From Streptococcus mitis (GTDB lineage: Bacteria; Bacillota; Bacilli; Lactobacillales; Streptococcaceae): a stretch of DNA of 17,002 bases. The stretch spans positions 1-17,002 of the forward strand of contig JAGZLW010000040.1 in assembly GCA_018364455.1 (NCBI GenBank), in the 5' to 3' direction. Positions 1 to 6,569 of the stretch are shown piece by piece. Each line of letters begins with the position of its first letter. Within the stretch, counting starts at the first letter, position 1. The translations under genes and the position numbers were made by a program. The notes beneath the pieces are model-generated. The model saw only the letters and a program-made list of their open reading frames with translations. It did no database searches and was not told the origin of the DNA.

Positions 1-600
1 AAGACCTACACTGCTACCTTACCAGAGACTCTCAATGGTCAAAAAGTCTTTGCTTGGGCAGAGGAGTATGATAATATTAAACTTGTAAAACCAGGGACTA
101 TCAGTCATTTCTACAAAGGGGGGGGAGTCTTCAGAGAACTTTATCCGATTGTAAAAGCAGAAAGCTGGCTAAATCTAAAAAATAGTGACGGTGAAACCTG
201 GTACTATCAAAAACAAGGTCACTTAGTGCAGAATGATTGGGTTAAGGACAAGGGAACTTGGTACTTTATGAATGATAAAGGAGTCATGTTCAATCAAACT
301 TGGCTCTATCAAGGTGGTAACTGGTATGCCTTTAAATCATCAGGAGCTATGATTGCGAGTGACTGGCTTTACGACCAAGGCAAGTGGTACTATTTATCAA
401 CTTCAGGAGCCATGAAAGCAAGCACTTGGGTTTATGACAAGGGAGAATGGTATTATGTAAGTTCTTCTGGTGCCATGCTAGCGAATGATTGGGTCAAAGA
501 TAATGGCAAGTGGTATTATCTAGCTTCATCAGGTAAGATGCTTCGCAATACCTACACACCTGATGGTTACTACGTTGGCAACTCAGGAGCCTGGCAATAA
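1..600 (+). CDS. Choline-binding surface protein, C-terminal part (5' end outside window)
   Basis: The frame is open from the first base to the TAA at 598-600, so this is the last 199 codons of a longer gene. About 58 residues of unrecognised N-terminal sequence are followed by roughly six imperfect 20-21-residue choline-binding repeats (about residues 56-185). Their hallmarks are W(L/V)-x-D-x-G-x-WYY and SSGAM, and a short terminal unit ends in GAWQ. Such repeats bind phosphocholine on teichoic acids and hold the protein on the cell wall of mitis-group streptococci. The catalytic or adhesive module lies upstream, so I cannot say whether this is a murein hydrolase or an adhesin; the sequence is not LytA. 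A run of eight G at 118-125 lies in frame just before the repeats. Choline-binding nature is well supported; the specific identity is unknown. Confidence 0.93.
   Translation, partial: KTYTATLPETLNGQKVFAWAEEYDNIKLVKPGTISHFYKGGGVFRELYPIVKAESWLNLKNSDGETWYYQKQGHLVQNDWVKDKGTWYFMNDKGVMFNQTWLYQGGNWYAFKSSGAMIASDWLYDQGKWYYLSTSGAMKASTWVYDKGEWYYVSSSGAMLANDWVKDNGKWYYLASSGKMLRNTYTPDGYYVGNSGAWQ
118..125 (+). repeat. G8 homopolymer inside the choline-binding protein gene
   Basis: Eight consecutive G residues encode Gly-Gly plus part of a third Gly codon in the open frame. Loss of one G brings a stop at 152-154, and gain of one G brings a stop at 183-185. Both stops precede the choline-binding repeats. This is the layout of a slipped-strand phase-variation tract, though no variation can be shown from one sequence. 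Confidence 0.6.
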
Positions 601-605
601 GAATA

Positions 606-750
606 ATACTCTTCGAAAATCTCTTCAAACTACGTCAGTTTCATCCACAACCTCAAAACAGTGTTTTGAGCTGACTTCGTCAGTTCTATCTACAACCTCA
701 AAGCAGTGCTTTGAGCAACCTGCGGCTAGCTTCCTAGTTTGCTCTAGTAT
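606..750 (+). repeat. BOX element, degenerate (boxA'-boxB'-boxB-boxC')
   Basis: The element begins with ATACTCTTCGAAAATC, the boxA end of pneumococcal BOX repeats, but boxA stops after about 33 bp and lacks the CTTGCCGTAG segment. A partial boxB (about 639-671) and a full 45-bp boxB (about 672-716, beginning TGACTTCGTCAG) follow. A shortened boxC (AACCTGCGGCTAGC onward) ends in TAGTAT rather than the usual TTGAGTAT. It lies between the choline-binding protein stop and its terminator. BOX elements are non-coding repeats of S. pneumoniae and close relatives; the short open frames crossing it should not be called genes. Confidence 0.88.
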
Positions 751-753
751 AAG

Positions 754-785
754 AAGTCCTTTTCCTTAAAGGAAGAGGCTTTTTA
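754..785 (+). terminator. Rho-independent terminator of the choline-binding protein gene
   Basis: An imperfect stem (AAGTCCTTTTCC against GGAAGAGGCTT, loop TTAAA, one bulge and one G-U pair) runs into TTTTT. It lies downstream of the BOX element, so the BOX would be transcribed as part of the 3' UTR. Confidence 0.75.
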
Positions 786-809
786 CTTGCTTTTCTGCTA
801 CTTCCTCAT

Positions 810-838
810 TTGTCCTAAAGCCTTTTTTGTGTTAAAAT
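810..838 (+). promoter_or_regulatory. Promoter of the DUF4651-trx-ytpR-SDR operon (extended -10)
   Basis: A -35-like TTGTCC (810-815) lies 17 bp upstream of TAAAAT (833-838), which is preceded by TG at the extended -10 position (TGTTAAAAT). Transcription should start around 844-846, at or just before the ATG at 846, leaving no room for a ribosome binding site. Confidence 0.7.
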
Positions 839-845
839 GAATGGT

Positions 846-1136
846 ATGAAAGCTAAAAAAATGTGGATGGCAGGTCTGGCTCTGCTTGGTATTGGGAGCC
901 TTGCCCTTGCTACGAAAAAAGTTGCAGATGACCATAAGCTCATGAAGACTCAGGAAGAGTTGACAGAGATTGTGCGAGACCATTTTTCAGATATGGGGGA
1001 AATTGCGACCCTCTATGTTCAAGTCTATGAAAGCAGTCTAGAGAGCTTGGTTGGTGGCGTCATTTTTGAGGATGGCCGTCATTATACCTTTGTCTATGAA
1101 AATGAAGACCTAGTCTATGAGGAGGAAGTCTTATGA
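846..1136 (+). CDS. DUF4651-type small membrane-anchored protein
   Basis: The protein has 96 residues. It begins MKAKKMW and continues with a hydrophobic segment (about residues 6-22, rich in A, L, G) that looks like an uncleaved signal anchor. An exported acidic domain follows, about residues 25-96, ending EDLVYEEEVL. It resembles the streptococcal DUF4651 family, which has no assigned function. I chose the ATG at 846 because the in-frame ATG at 837 overlaps the predicted -10 box and would not be in the transcript. No Shine-Dalgarno sequence precedes either ATG. The stop overlaps the next gene's start (ATGA), so it is the first gene of the operon and is probably translationally coupled to the thioredoxin-like gene. 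Confidence 0.8.
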   Translation: MKAKKMWMAGLALLGIGSLALATKKVADDHKLMKTQEELTEIVRDHFSDMGEIATLYVQVYESSLESLVGGVIFEDGRHYTFVYENEDLVYEEEVL

Positions 1137-1450
1137 TACAACCAGCAAGTTTAGAAGAATTAGCATCTTTAGTAGAAAAAGATGGCAAGAAGGTTTTCCT
1201 TTTTGTGGCGGACTGGTGTGGCGATTGTCGTTATATCTATCCTGCCTTGCCAGAGATTGAGGAGACCAATCCAGAGTTCACCTTTATTCGAGTGGACCGA
1301 GATCAGTATATGGATTTGGCCAAACTCTGGGATGTATATGGAATCCCTAGCCTTGTTGTTCTAGAAAAGGACAAGGAAATCGGCCGTTTTGTCAATCGCG
1401 ACCGTAAAAGCAAGCAACAAATTAATGACTTTTTAGCAGGACTGAAATAG
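1133..1450 (+). CDS. Thioredoxin-like family protein
   Basis: The protein has 105 residues, the size of a single thioredoxin domain with no signal peptide, so it is expected in the cytoplasm. The CXXC redox motif is W28-C29-G30-D31-C32, and the cis-proline loop reads Y-G-I-P-S-L (about residues 69-74). The CGDC motif differs from the CGPC of housekeeping thioredoxins, which usually indicates a specialised thiol-disulfide exchange partner rather than general TrxA. The start ATG overlaps the upstream stop by four bases, so expression is probably coupled to the DUF4651 gene. The substrate is unknown. Confidence 0.88.
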   Translation: MIQPASLEELASLVEKDGKKVFLFVADWCGDCRYIYPALPEIEETNPEFTFIRVDRDQYMDLAKLWDVYGIPSLVVLEKDKEIGRFVNRDRKSKQQINDFLAGLK

Positions 1451-1465
1451 GAGAAAATAGAAACA

Positions 1466-2092
1466 ATGATTTTTACATATAACAAAGAACATGTCGGTGA
1501 TGTCCTTATGGTCATCGTGAAAAATAGCGGAGATGCCAAACTGGATGTGGAGCGCAAAGGCAAGGTGGCTCGTGTTTTCCTCAAAGATAATGGGGAAACA
1601 GTGGCTTGGAATATTTTTGAAGTTTCAAGTTTCTTTGAAATTGCAGAGCGCGGTCAAGTCTTTTTATCAGATGAGCAAGTCGCTCGTTTGAATCAAGAAT
1701 TGCAGACGGAAGGATTTACAGAAGAAATTGTCAATGACAAGGAACCTAAGTTTGTTGTTGGTGAGATTGTCGAGATGGTAGCCCATCCAGATAGTGACCA
1801 CCTCAACATCTGCCAAGTTGCAGTATCAAGTGACAAGACTGTACAAATCGTTGCAGGGGCTCCTAATGCGCGTCTTGGGTTGAAAACCATTGTGGCTCTT
1901 CCTGGAGCTATGATGCCCAAAGGCAACCTCATTTTCCCAGGCGAACTTCGTGGTGAAAAGAGTTTTGGCATGATGTGCAGTCCTCGTGAATTGCATCTGC
2001 CAAATGCTCCGCAAAAACGTGGTATTATTGAATTATCAGAAGACCAAGTTGTTGGAACACCATTCGACCCAGCTAAGCACTGGACTGCCTAA
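1466..2092 (+). CDS. ytpR: YtpR family tRNA-binding protein
   Basis: The protein has 208 residues. An N-terminal DUF4479-like half (about 1-90) is followed by an EMAPII/Arc1p-type OB-fold tRNA-binding domain (about 92-200). Visible motifs are FVVGEIVEMVAHPDSDHL, IVAGAPNAR, the PGAMMP loop and SFGMMCSPREL. The same OB domain occurs at the N terminus of the phenylalanyl-tRNA synthetase beta chain, and YtpR proteins are stand-alone forms whose target RNA is not established. An AGGAG at 1449-1453 lies 12 bases before the ATG, which is rather far, but the N-terminal MIFTYNKEHVGD matches the usual start of the family. It sits 15 bp after the thioredoxin-like gene in the same operon. Confidence 0.9.
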   Translation: MIFTYNKEHVGDVLMVIVKNSGDAKLDVERKGKVARVFLKDNGETVAWNIFEVSSFFEIAERGQVFLSDEQVARLNQELQTEGFTEEIVNDKEPKFVVGEIVEMVAHPDSDHLNICQVAVSSDKTVQIVAGAPNARLGLKTIVALPGAMMPKGNLIFPGELRGEKSFGMMCSPRELHLPNAPQKRGIIELSEDQVVGTPFDPAKHWTA

Positions 2093-2133
2093 GAAGTTGT
2101 TAGTATCTGATAGACTAGCTAGAAGGAAATAAG

Positions 2134-2895
2134 ATGGCAAAAAATGTTGTGATTACAGGAGCGACATCAGGTATTGGTGAAGCAATTGCGCGTGCTTATC
2201 TGGAGCAGGGTGAGAATGTCGTTCTAACAGGACGACGGACAGACAGACTTGAAGCCTTAAAAATTGAGTTTTCAGGAGCCTTCCCAAATCAAACTGTCTG
2301 GACCTTTCCACTAGATGTCACGGATATGACCATGGTAAAGACTGTCTGCTCTGATATTCTAGAAACGATAGGGAAGATTGATATTCTGGTCAACAATGCT
2401 GGACTGGCTCTAGGTTTAGCACCCTATCAGGATTATGAAGAGCTCGATATGTTGATCATGCTGGATACCAATGTCAAAGGTTTGATGGCAGTCACTCGCT
2501 GTTTCTTGCCAGTAATGGTAAAAGCTAATCAAGGACATATCATCAACATGGGGTCAACCGCAGGAATCTACGCCTATGCAGGTGCAGCTGTTTACTCAGC
2601 AACCAAGGCGGCAGTTAAGACCTTTTCAGATGGTCTGCGAATTGATACCATTGCAACGGATATCAAGGTGACCACCATTCAGCCAGGAATTGTCGAAACA
2701 GATTTTTCTACAGTACGTTTTTATGGTGACAAAGAGCGGGCTGCCTCCGTTTACAAAGGAATCGAAGCCTTGCAAGCTCAGGATATTGCAGACACAGTAG
2801 TCTATGTGACCAGTCAACCTCGTCGTGTTCAGATTACAGATATGACCATTATGGCCAATCAACAGGCGACAGGTTTCATGGTTCATAAAAACTAA
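2134..2895 (+). CDS. Short-chain dehydrogenase/reductase (YdfG-like NAD(P)-dependent oxidoreductase)
   Basis: The protein has 253 residues, the classical SDR length. The N-terminal Rossmann fold carries the nucleotide-binding motif TGATSGIG (residues 8-15), and NNAG appears near residue 88. The catalytic triad is S141, Y154 and K158 (GSTAG and YSATK). The sequence RTDRLEAL after the second beta strand contains basic residues of the sort that favour NADPH. It resembles the YdfG/serine dehydrogenase-type group that reduces 3-hydroxy acid/semialdehyde pairs, but the substrate cannot be read from sequence. It is the last gene of the operon, has an AAGGAA Shine-Dalgarno and is followed at once by a strong terminator. 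Confidence 0.92.
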   Translation: MAKNVVITGATSGIGEAIARAYLEQGENVVLTGRRTDRLEALKIEFSGAFPNQTVWTFPLDVTDMTMVKTVCSDILETIGKIDILVNNAGLALGLAPYQDYEELDMLIMLDTNVKGLMAVTRCFLPVMVKANQGHIINMGSTAGIYAYAGAAVYSATKAAVKTFSDGLRIDTIATDIKVTTIQPGIVETDFSTVRFYGDKERAASVYKGIEALQAQDIADTVVYVTSQPRRVQITDMTIMANQQATGFMVHKN

Positions 2896-2907
2896 AAAAT
2901 TTCCTCG

Positions 2908-2936
2908 AAAAGTTACAAATTTCTGTAACTTTTTTT
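2908..2936 (+). terminator. Rho-independent terminator of the trx-ytpR-SDR operon
   Basis: A perfect 10-bp stem (AAAAGTTACA / TGTAACTTTT, loop AATTTC) runs into a T7 tract. The T tract also lies just upstream of the combox of ssbB. Confidence 0.88.
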
Positions 2937-2943
2937 GATTTTC

Positions 2944-2951
2944 TGCGAATA
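2944..2951 (+). promoter_or_regulatory. Combox (ComX/SigX-type promoter) of ssbB
   Basis: TGCGAATA matches the SigX combox consensus TACGAATA at seven of eight positions. A T-rich stretch (2930-2936) lies upstream, as is usual for late competence promoters. The element is 21 bp before the ssbB start codon, and an AGGAGG Shine-Dalgarno is at 2959-2964. No good -35/-10 pair for the housekeeping sigma factor is visible here. Confidence 0.78.
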
Positions 2952-2972
2952 GATAAGTAGGAGGAAAAAAAT

Positions 2973-3368
2973 ATGTATAATAAAGTTATCTTAATCGGAC
3001 GCTTGACGTCTACACCAGAATTGCACAAAACCAACAATGACAAGTCAGTAGCACGAGCAACTATCGCTGTGAACCGTCGTTACAAAGACCAAAACGGGGA
3101 ACGCGAAGCTGATTTTGTTAATATTGTTTTATGGGGTAGACTAGCGGAAACTTTGGCAAGCTACGCAACCAAAGGTAGTCTCATTTCTGTTGATGGAGAA
3201 TTGCGTACCCGTCGTTTTGAGAAAAATGGTCAAATGAATTATGTGACCGAAGTACTTGTCACAGGATTCCAACTCTTGGAAAGTCGTGCTCAACGTGCTA
3301 TGCGAGAAAATAACGCAGGCCAAGATTTGGCGGATTTGGTTTTGGAAGAGGAAGAATTGCCATTTTAA
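2973..3368 (+). CDS. ssbB: Competence-induced single-stranded DNA-binding protein SsbB
   Basis: The protein has 131 residues with one OB-fold (about 1-105) that begins MYNKVILIGRLTSTPEL, and an acidic C-terminal tip ending EEELPF, which recruits partner proteins. It is shorter than the housekeeping SsbA of streptococci (about 156 residues) and lacks the long Gly/Gln-rich linker, which is typical of SsbB. In pneumococcus SsbB coats internalised single strands during transformation. The combox upstream supports competence control. The final A of the TAA stop is also the first base of a BOX element. Confidence 0.93.
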   Translation: MYNKVILIGRLTSTPELHKTNNDKSVARATIAVNRRYKDQNGEREADFVNIVLWGRLAETLASYATKGSLISVDGELRTRRFEKNGQMNYVTEVLVTGFQLLESRAQRAMRENNAGQDLADLVLEEEELPF

Positions 3369-3519
3369 TACTCTTCGAAGATCTCTTCAAACCACGTCAG
3401 CTTCATCTTGCCGTAGTTATAGGTAACTGACTTCGTCAGTCTTATCAATAACCTCAAAACTGTGTTTTTAGCAGCCTGCGGCTAGTTTCCTAGTTTGCAC
3501 TTTGATTTTCATTGAGTAT
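3368..3519 (+). repeat. BOX element, full (boxA-boxB-boxC)
   Basis: boxA (3368-3427) begins ATACTCTTCGAAG and carries CAGCTTCATCTTGCCGTAG, a variant of the site matched by the BOXA1R typing primer. One 45-bp boxB (3428-3472) begins TGACTTCGTCAG. boxC (3473-3519) runs from AGCCTGCGGCTAG to TTGAGTAT. The ends form the terminal inverted repeat ATACTC / GAGTAT. The element abuts the ssbB stop codon and lies before the terminator, so it would form a structured 3' UTR on the ssbB message. Confidence 0.92.
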
Positions 3520-3527
3520 AAACATTG

Positions 3528-3557
3528 AAAAGTCTGAGTTGATCTCAGGCTTTTTTA
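3528..3557 (+). terminator. Rho-independent terminator after ssbB/BOX
   Basis: The stem AAAGTCTGAG / CTCAGGCTTT (one G-U pair, loop TTGAT) is followed by a T-rich run. It separates ssbB from the carbohydrate cassette. Confidence 0.82.
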
Positions 3558-3570
3558 TAATGTCTAAATG

Positions 3571-3579
3571 TGTTACAAT
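3571..3579 (+). promoter_or_regulatory. Promoter of the levQSRT-like regulatory operon (extended -10)
   Basis: TGTTACAAT carries TG at the extended -10 position before TACAAT (3574-3579). No good -35 is visible at the 17-bp spacing, where there is only a T run. A TATAAT also occurs at 3556-3561. The predicted start near 3586 gives a short leader with GGAGG at 3599-3603. Confidence 0.6.
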
Positions 3580-3608
3580 GAACTAGTTGAAATTTTTTGG
3601 AGGTTGGA

Positions 3609-4574
3609 ATGAGTAGAGAATATACAAGAACAATCGTCAAAATTATATTTTGTACAGTAGTCGTATTTGTTTTTGCGATTTATACTCATGTGAGTCAGAC
3701 AGATCCTATTCCGGGACAAATAAAAGTTGGAGCGACTTATATGACGATGAATAGTGAATTTTATAGACATTTACATAATGAGATTCAACGCTATTCTGAT
3801 TCAGAAGGTCAGATATTGTATACTCGGGATGCAGAGATGAGTGAAGAAAAACAGAGTAAACAAATTGATGAGTTTATAGAGAAGCGAGTGAATGTTATTG
3901 TTATTAATCCGGTTAAGAGTGATAGCGAGCAAATTGTAGAAGCGTTAAGTAGGGCAAAGAATTTTGGAATTAGAGTTATAGCAGTAGATAGTCAGTTGAA
4001 TAATATAAAAGTTGATACGAGCATAGTTTCTGATAATTACCATGCTGGGATATTAATTGCCAAGGATTTGATGAAACGTACCTCAAATGCTCATATTCTT
4101 TTGTTAACGCACAAAGATGCTTTATCAGCTAATCAGAGAATAACTGGTTTTTTGGATACAATAAAATCAGAAGAACATTATCAAATTATCTCAGAAAGAG
4201 AAACAGTTGGTCAAACAGAGTATGCTATGACTACTGTAGGTGATGCCTTATCTGAAGGTTTACAATTTGATGCTATAGTGGCTTTAAATGATAGAGCAGC
4301 TATAGGAGCTTTAGCAGCAATTAAAGAATTGAAAGTAACTTCAAAAAAACTTATTTACGGAATAGATGGTTCACCAGATATGAAGCATTTATTAGCTACA
4401 ACAGATGAAGTTACGGGAACGGTTGCTCAATTTCCATCTCATATGGGTAGAAAAGTATCGGAAACAATAGATTTATTAGTAAAAAAAGAAGAAGTTGAAG
4501 AATTATATACTATACCTGTACAATTTGTTGATAAAAATAATATAATTCAGTTTGATATTAATGGGTGGCAGTAA
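3609..4574 (+). CDS. levQ: LevQ-like membrane-tethered sugar-binding protein (type I periplasmic-binding fold)
   Basis: The protein has 321 residues. A short positive N terminus and one hydrophobic segment (about 9-27) act as an uncleaved signal anchor; there is no lipobox. The rest is a ribose/galactose-type periplasmic-binding fold (about 36-310): KVGATYMTMNSEF starts lobe 1, then VNVIVINPVKSD, IRVIAVDSQ, the lobe-2 strand AHILLLTHK, and YGIDGSPDMK. No ABC permease or ATPase gene is nearby. The next genes are a kinase, a response regulator and another binding protein, so the role is ligand sensing, as described for LevQ of S. mutans. I prefer ATG 3609 with GGAGG five bases upstream over the TTG at 3597, which overlaps that GGAGG. 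The stop overlaps the kinase ATG (TAATG). The ligand is unknown; fructose or mannose is inferred from the PTS genes. Confidence 0.85.
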   Translation: MSREYTRTIVKIIFCTVVVFVFAIYTHVSQTDPIPGQIKVGATYMTMNSEFYRHLHNEIQRYSDSEGQILYTRDAEMSEEKQSKQIDEFIEKRVNVIVINPVKSDSEQIVEALSRAKNFGIRVIAVDSQLNNIKVDTSIVSDNYHAGILIAKDLMKRTSNAHILLLTHKDALSANQRITGFLDTIKSEEHYQIISERETVGQTEYAMTTVGDALSEGLQFDAIVALNDRAAIGALAAIKELKVTSKKLIYGIDGSPDMKHLLATTDEVTGTVAQFPSHMGRKVSETIDLLVKKEEVEELYTIPVQFVDKNNIIQFDINGWQ

Positions 4575-5911
4575 TGAAACAGGTAAAAGGTGTCCAGTAC
4601 TCTATAATTTTGCTTTTATTAATTAATTTTCTAACCATTATATACAATGGAGCTTTGTATATACAGATTACAAACTATGTAATTTCAAAGGGACAGATGA
4701 TACTCTTATTGGGAGAATTAAACAATATTTCAAAATCACCTGACCAGATTTTTTGGTATTCAATTATTTTTTTTGTCGGTATTATTTTTATATCTACCTA
4801 TAAAATGTATTCAACTGAGAAAAAATGGCCAATTTTTTCAAAATGGAATTTGTTTGAAATAGTATTAATGATTGGTGTTATATGGTCACAAAATCTGTCA
4901 TACAATGGAATAATATTATTAGTTTTTGCTGATATATTCTATAGTTCAAGAGAGTTTCAAGACTCTGATAGTAAACGTTCTTGGATTATTTTTATTTTCT
5001 TGAGTTTTTTAATGTTACTTTTAACAGACTATGAAATCTTGTCACTATTTATAAAAGTTCCATCTCTTTCTACCTATATCCAATTTTACCCATCGTCCAT
5101 ACGAGGTGTAGTGTTATTTTTAGAAAATGCATTGACGTCATTAAACGTTATTATTTTCATCATCTCTTTATTGTCTTATATCCTATACGTGATTAAAGAA
5201 CACCATAATATTGAGGAAGAGCTTAAAATGTTATCTAGAGTCAACACTGAATTGAATCATTACATATCGTTATCAGAGAAAATCGCTGAAGATCGAGAAA
5301 GGAAAAGAATTGCTCGGGAAATTCATGATACTCTAGGTCATGCGTTGACAGGAATTTCAGCAGGGATTGATGCTGTTTCTGTACTAATTGATGTTCATCC
5401 TATCCGTGCTAAAGAACAGTTGAAAAATGTTTCAAATGCAGTTAGAGAGGGGATAAAAGATGTTAGGGGATCATTACATAGACTAAGACCAGGAGCTTTG
5501 CAAAATAATGGTTTAAAAGATGCTCTAATATTAATGATTAGTGAGTATGAGTCTCTATCTAAACTCTCTGTCGATCTAAAATATGAATGGGGAAATATTG
5601 ATTTAGATGTGATACAGGAAGATACTATTTTTAGGATTATACAAGAATCTATGACAAATTCTGTTCGTCATGGACATGCTAGTAAAATGAGCATTCGCTT
5701 TATGAGTGAGGATAACAACATAATAGTTTTGCACGATAATGGAATAGGTTTTGACGACTTACAAATTGGGTATGGCTTGAAACAAATGAGAGAGCGAGTT
5801 TCTATTTTAGGTGGTTCTATTCATTTTGAAAATAGGGAAGGATTTTACACTAAAATAGTTTTTCCAAAAATAGGAGGTGAAGTATATGATAAAGGTAATG
5901 ATTGCAGATGA
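4574..5911 (+). CDS. levS: LevS-like sensor histidine kinase (NarL/DesK-type HisKA_3)
   Basis: The protein has 445 residues. About five or six hydrophobic segments fill the first 205 residues, joined by short loops with no sizeable extracellular domain. A likely coiled coil follows (about 205-240), then the dimerisation/phosphoacceptor motif REIHDTLGHALTG with the phosphorylatable H251. The ATPase domain has the N-box ESMTNSVRHGHA, the G box DNGIGF and GYGLKQMRERV. The HDxLGH form is typical of kinases that partner NarL/LuxR-type regulators, which is what the next gene encodes. I use the ATG at 4574, which overlaps the upstream stop, rather than the GTG at 4565. Because the kinase itself lacks a large sensor domain, signal input from the neighbouring binding proteins is likely. 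Symbol use (S for the kinase) follows the S. mutans naming as I recall it. Confidence 0.88.
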   Translation: MKQVKGVQYSIILLLLINFLTIIYNGALYIQITNYVISKGQMILLLGELNNISKSPDQIFWYSIIFFVGIIFISTYKMYSTEKKWPIFSKWNLFEIVLMIGVIWSQNLSYNGIILLVFADIFYSSREFQDSDSKRSWIIFIFLSFLMLLLTDYEILSLFIKVPSLSTYIQFYPSSIRGVVLFLENALTSLNVIIFIISLLSYILYVIKEHHNIEEELKMLSRVNTELNHYISLSEKIAEDRERKRIAREIHDTLGHALTGISAGIDAVSVLIDVHPIRAKEQLKNVSNAVREGIKDVRGSLHRLRPGALQNNGLKDALILMISEYESLSKLSVDLKYEWGNIDLDVIQEDTIFRIIQESMTNSVRHGHASKMSIRFMSEDNNIIVLHDNGIGFDDLQIGYGLKQMRERVSILGGSIHFENREGFYTKIVFPKIGGEVYDKGNDCR

Positions 5912-6569
5912 TCAGGCGTTAATTAGAGAGTCTTTGCAGATCATTTTATCAGTATATGCTGATATTGATGTTGTATCCGTCGTTGGTGATGGTATCGAAG
6001 CTATGGGTAACATTATGACTGTAAAACCGGATATAATTTTAATGGACATTAGAATGCCCAGAATGGACGGAGTATTGGCTACAAAAGAAATCAAAAAACG
6101 TTTTCCAAATATAAAAATTATAATCTTAACAACATTTGATGACGACGAATTTATTTTTAGTGCTTTAAAATATGGTGCATCTGGCTATTTATTAAAAGGA
6201 GTTTCAACAGACGAGTTATATCAAGCCATTCAAACAGTGTATAAAGGTGGAGCTATGATTAATCCTAATATAGCTAGTAAGGTATTTCAATTGTTCTCGC
6301 AGATGGCACAGACCAATTTTTCTATTACTGTGAAGGAAGAGAATATTGAAAATATATCACTGACAGAATGGAAAATTATTCAGCAAGTGGCATTTGGAGA
6401 ATCAAATAAGGAAATTGCCAGTAATCTTTTTTTATCCGAGGGAACAGTGCGCAATTACCTTTCTATCATTCTTTCAAAACTAAATTTGAGAGATAGGACA
6501 CAGTTAGCCATATGGGCTGTACAAACAGGTGTGACACAAAAGAATTTTTCGAAGGAAATGGATAAATGA
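5886..6569 (+). CDS. levR: LevR-like response regulator (NarL/LuxR family)
   Basis: The protein has 227 residues. The receiver domain (1-~120) has acidic pair D8-D9, phosphoacceptor D54 (ILMDIRMPRMDG), the conserved threonine in ILTTFDD and lysine in LLKG. The C-terminal LuxR-type helix-turn-helix (about 160-220) contains SNKEIASNLFLSEGTVRNYLS. The ATG at 5886 has an ideal AGGAGG eight bases upstream (5872-5877); the GTG at 5877 lies inside that Shine-Dalgarno and is rejected. The gene overlaps the kinase by 26 bp, so the pair is coupled. Its most likely target is the repeated box array in front of the PTS genes. It is not related to the sigma-54 activator of B. subtilis that is also called LevR. 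Confidence 0.9.
   Translation: MIKVMIADDQALIRESLQIILSVYADIDVVSVVGDGIEAMGNIMTVKPDIILMDIRMPRMDGVLATKEIKKRFPNIKIIILTTFDDDEFIFSALKYGASGYLLKGVSTDELYQAIQTVYKGGAMINPNIASKVFQLFSQMAQTNFSITVKEENIENISLTEWKIIQQVAFGESNKEIASNLFLSEGTVRNYLSIILSKLNLRDRTQLAIWAVQTGVTQKNFSKEMDK

Noticed and set aside
563..769. Open frame of 68 codons over the BOX element
   Set aside because: It overlaps the choline-binding protein end and is built from BOX repeats with no ribosome binding site; the repeated SSTTSKQCFE residues are a translation of boxB.
837..845. Upstream ATG (MNG) for the DUF4651 gene
   Set aside because: It lies within the predicted -10 hexamer and spacer of the promoter, so it would not be in the message.
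3562..3576. Possible copy of the TGACATTT box in front of levQ
   Set aside because: Only about seven of twelve positions match on the minus strand; not enough to claim autoregulation.
3597..3608. TTG start giving four extra residues on the LevQ-like protein
   Set aside because: It overlaps the GGAGG that serves the ATG at 3609.
4565..4573. GTG start for the histidine kinase
   Set aside because: The ATG at 4574 overlaps the upstream stop in a standard coupling arrangement and fits better.
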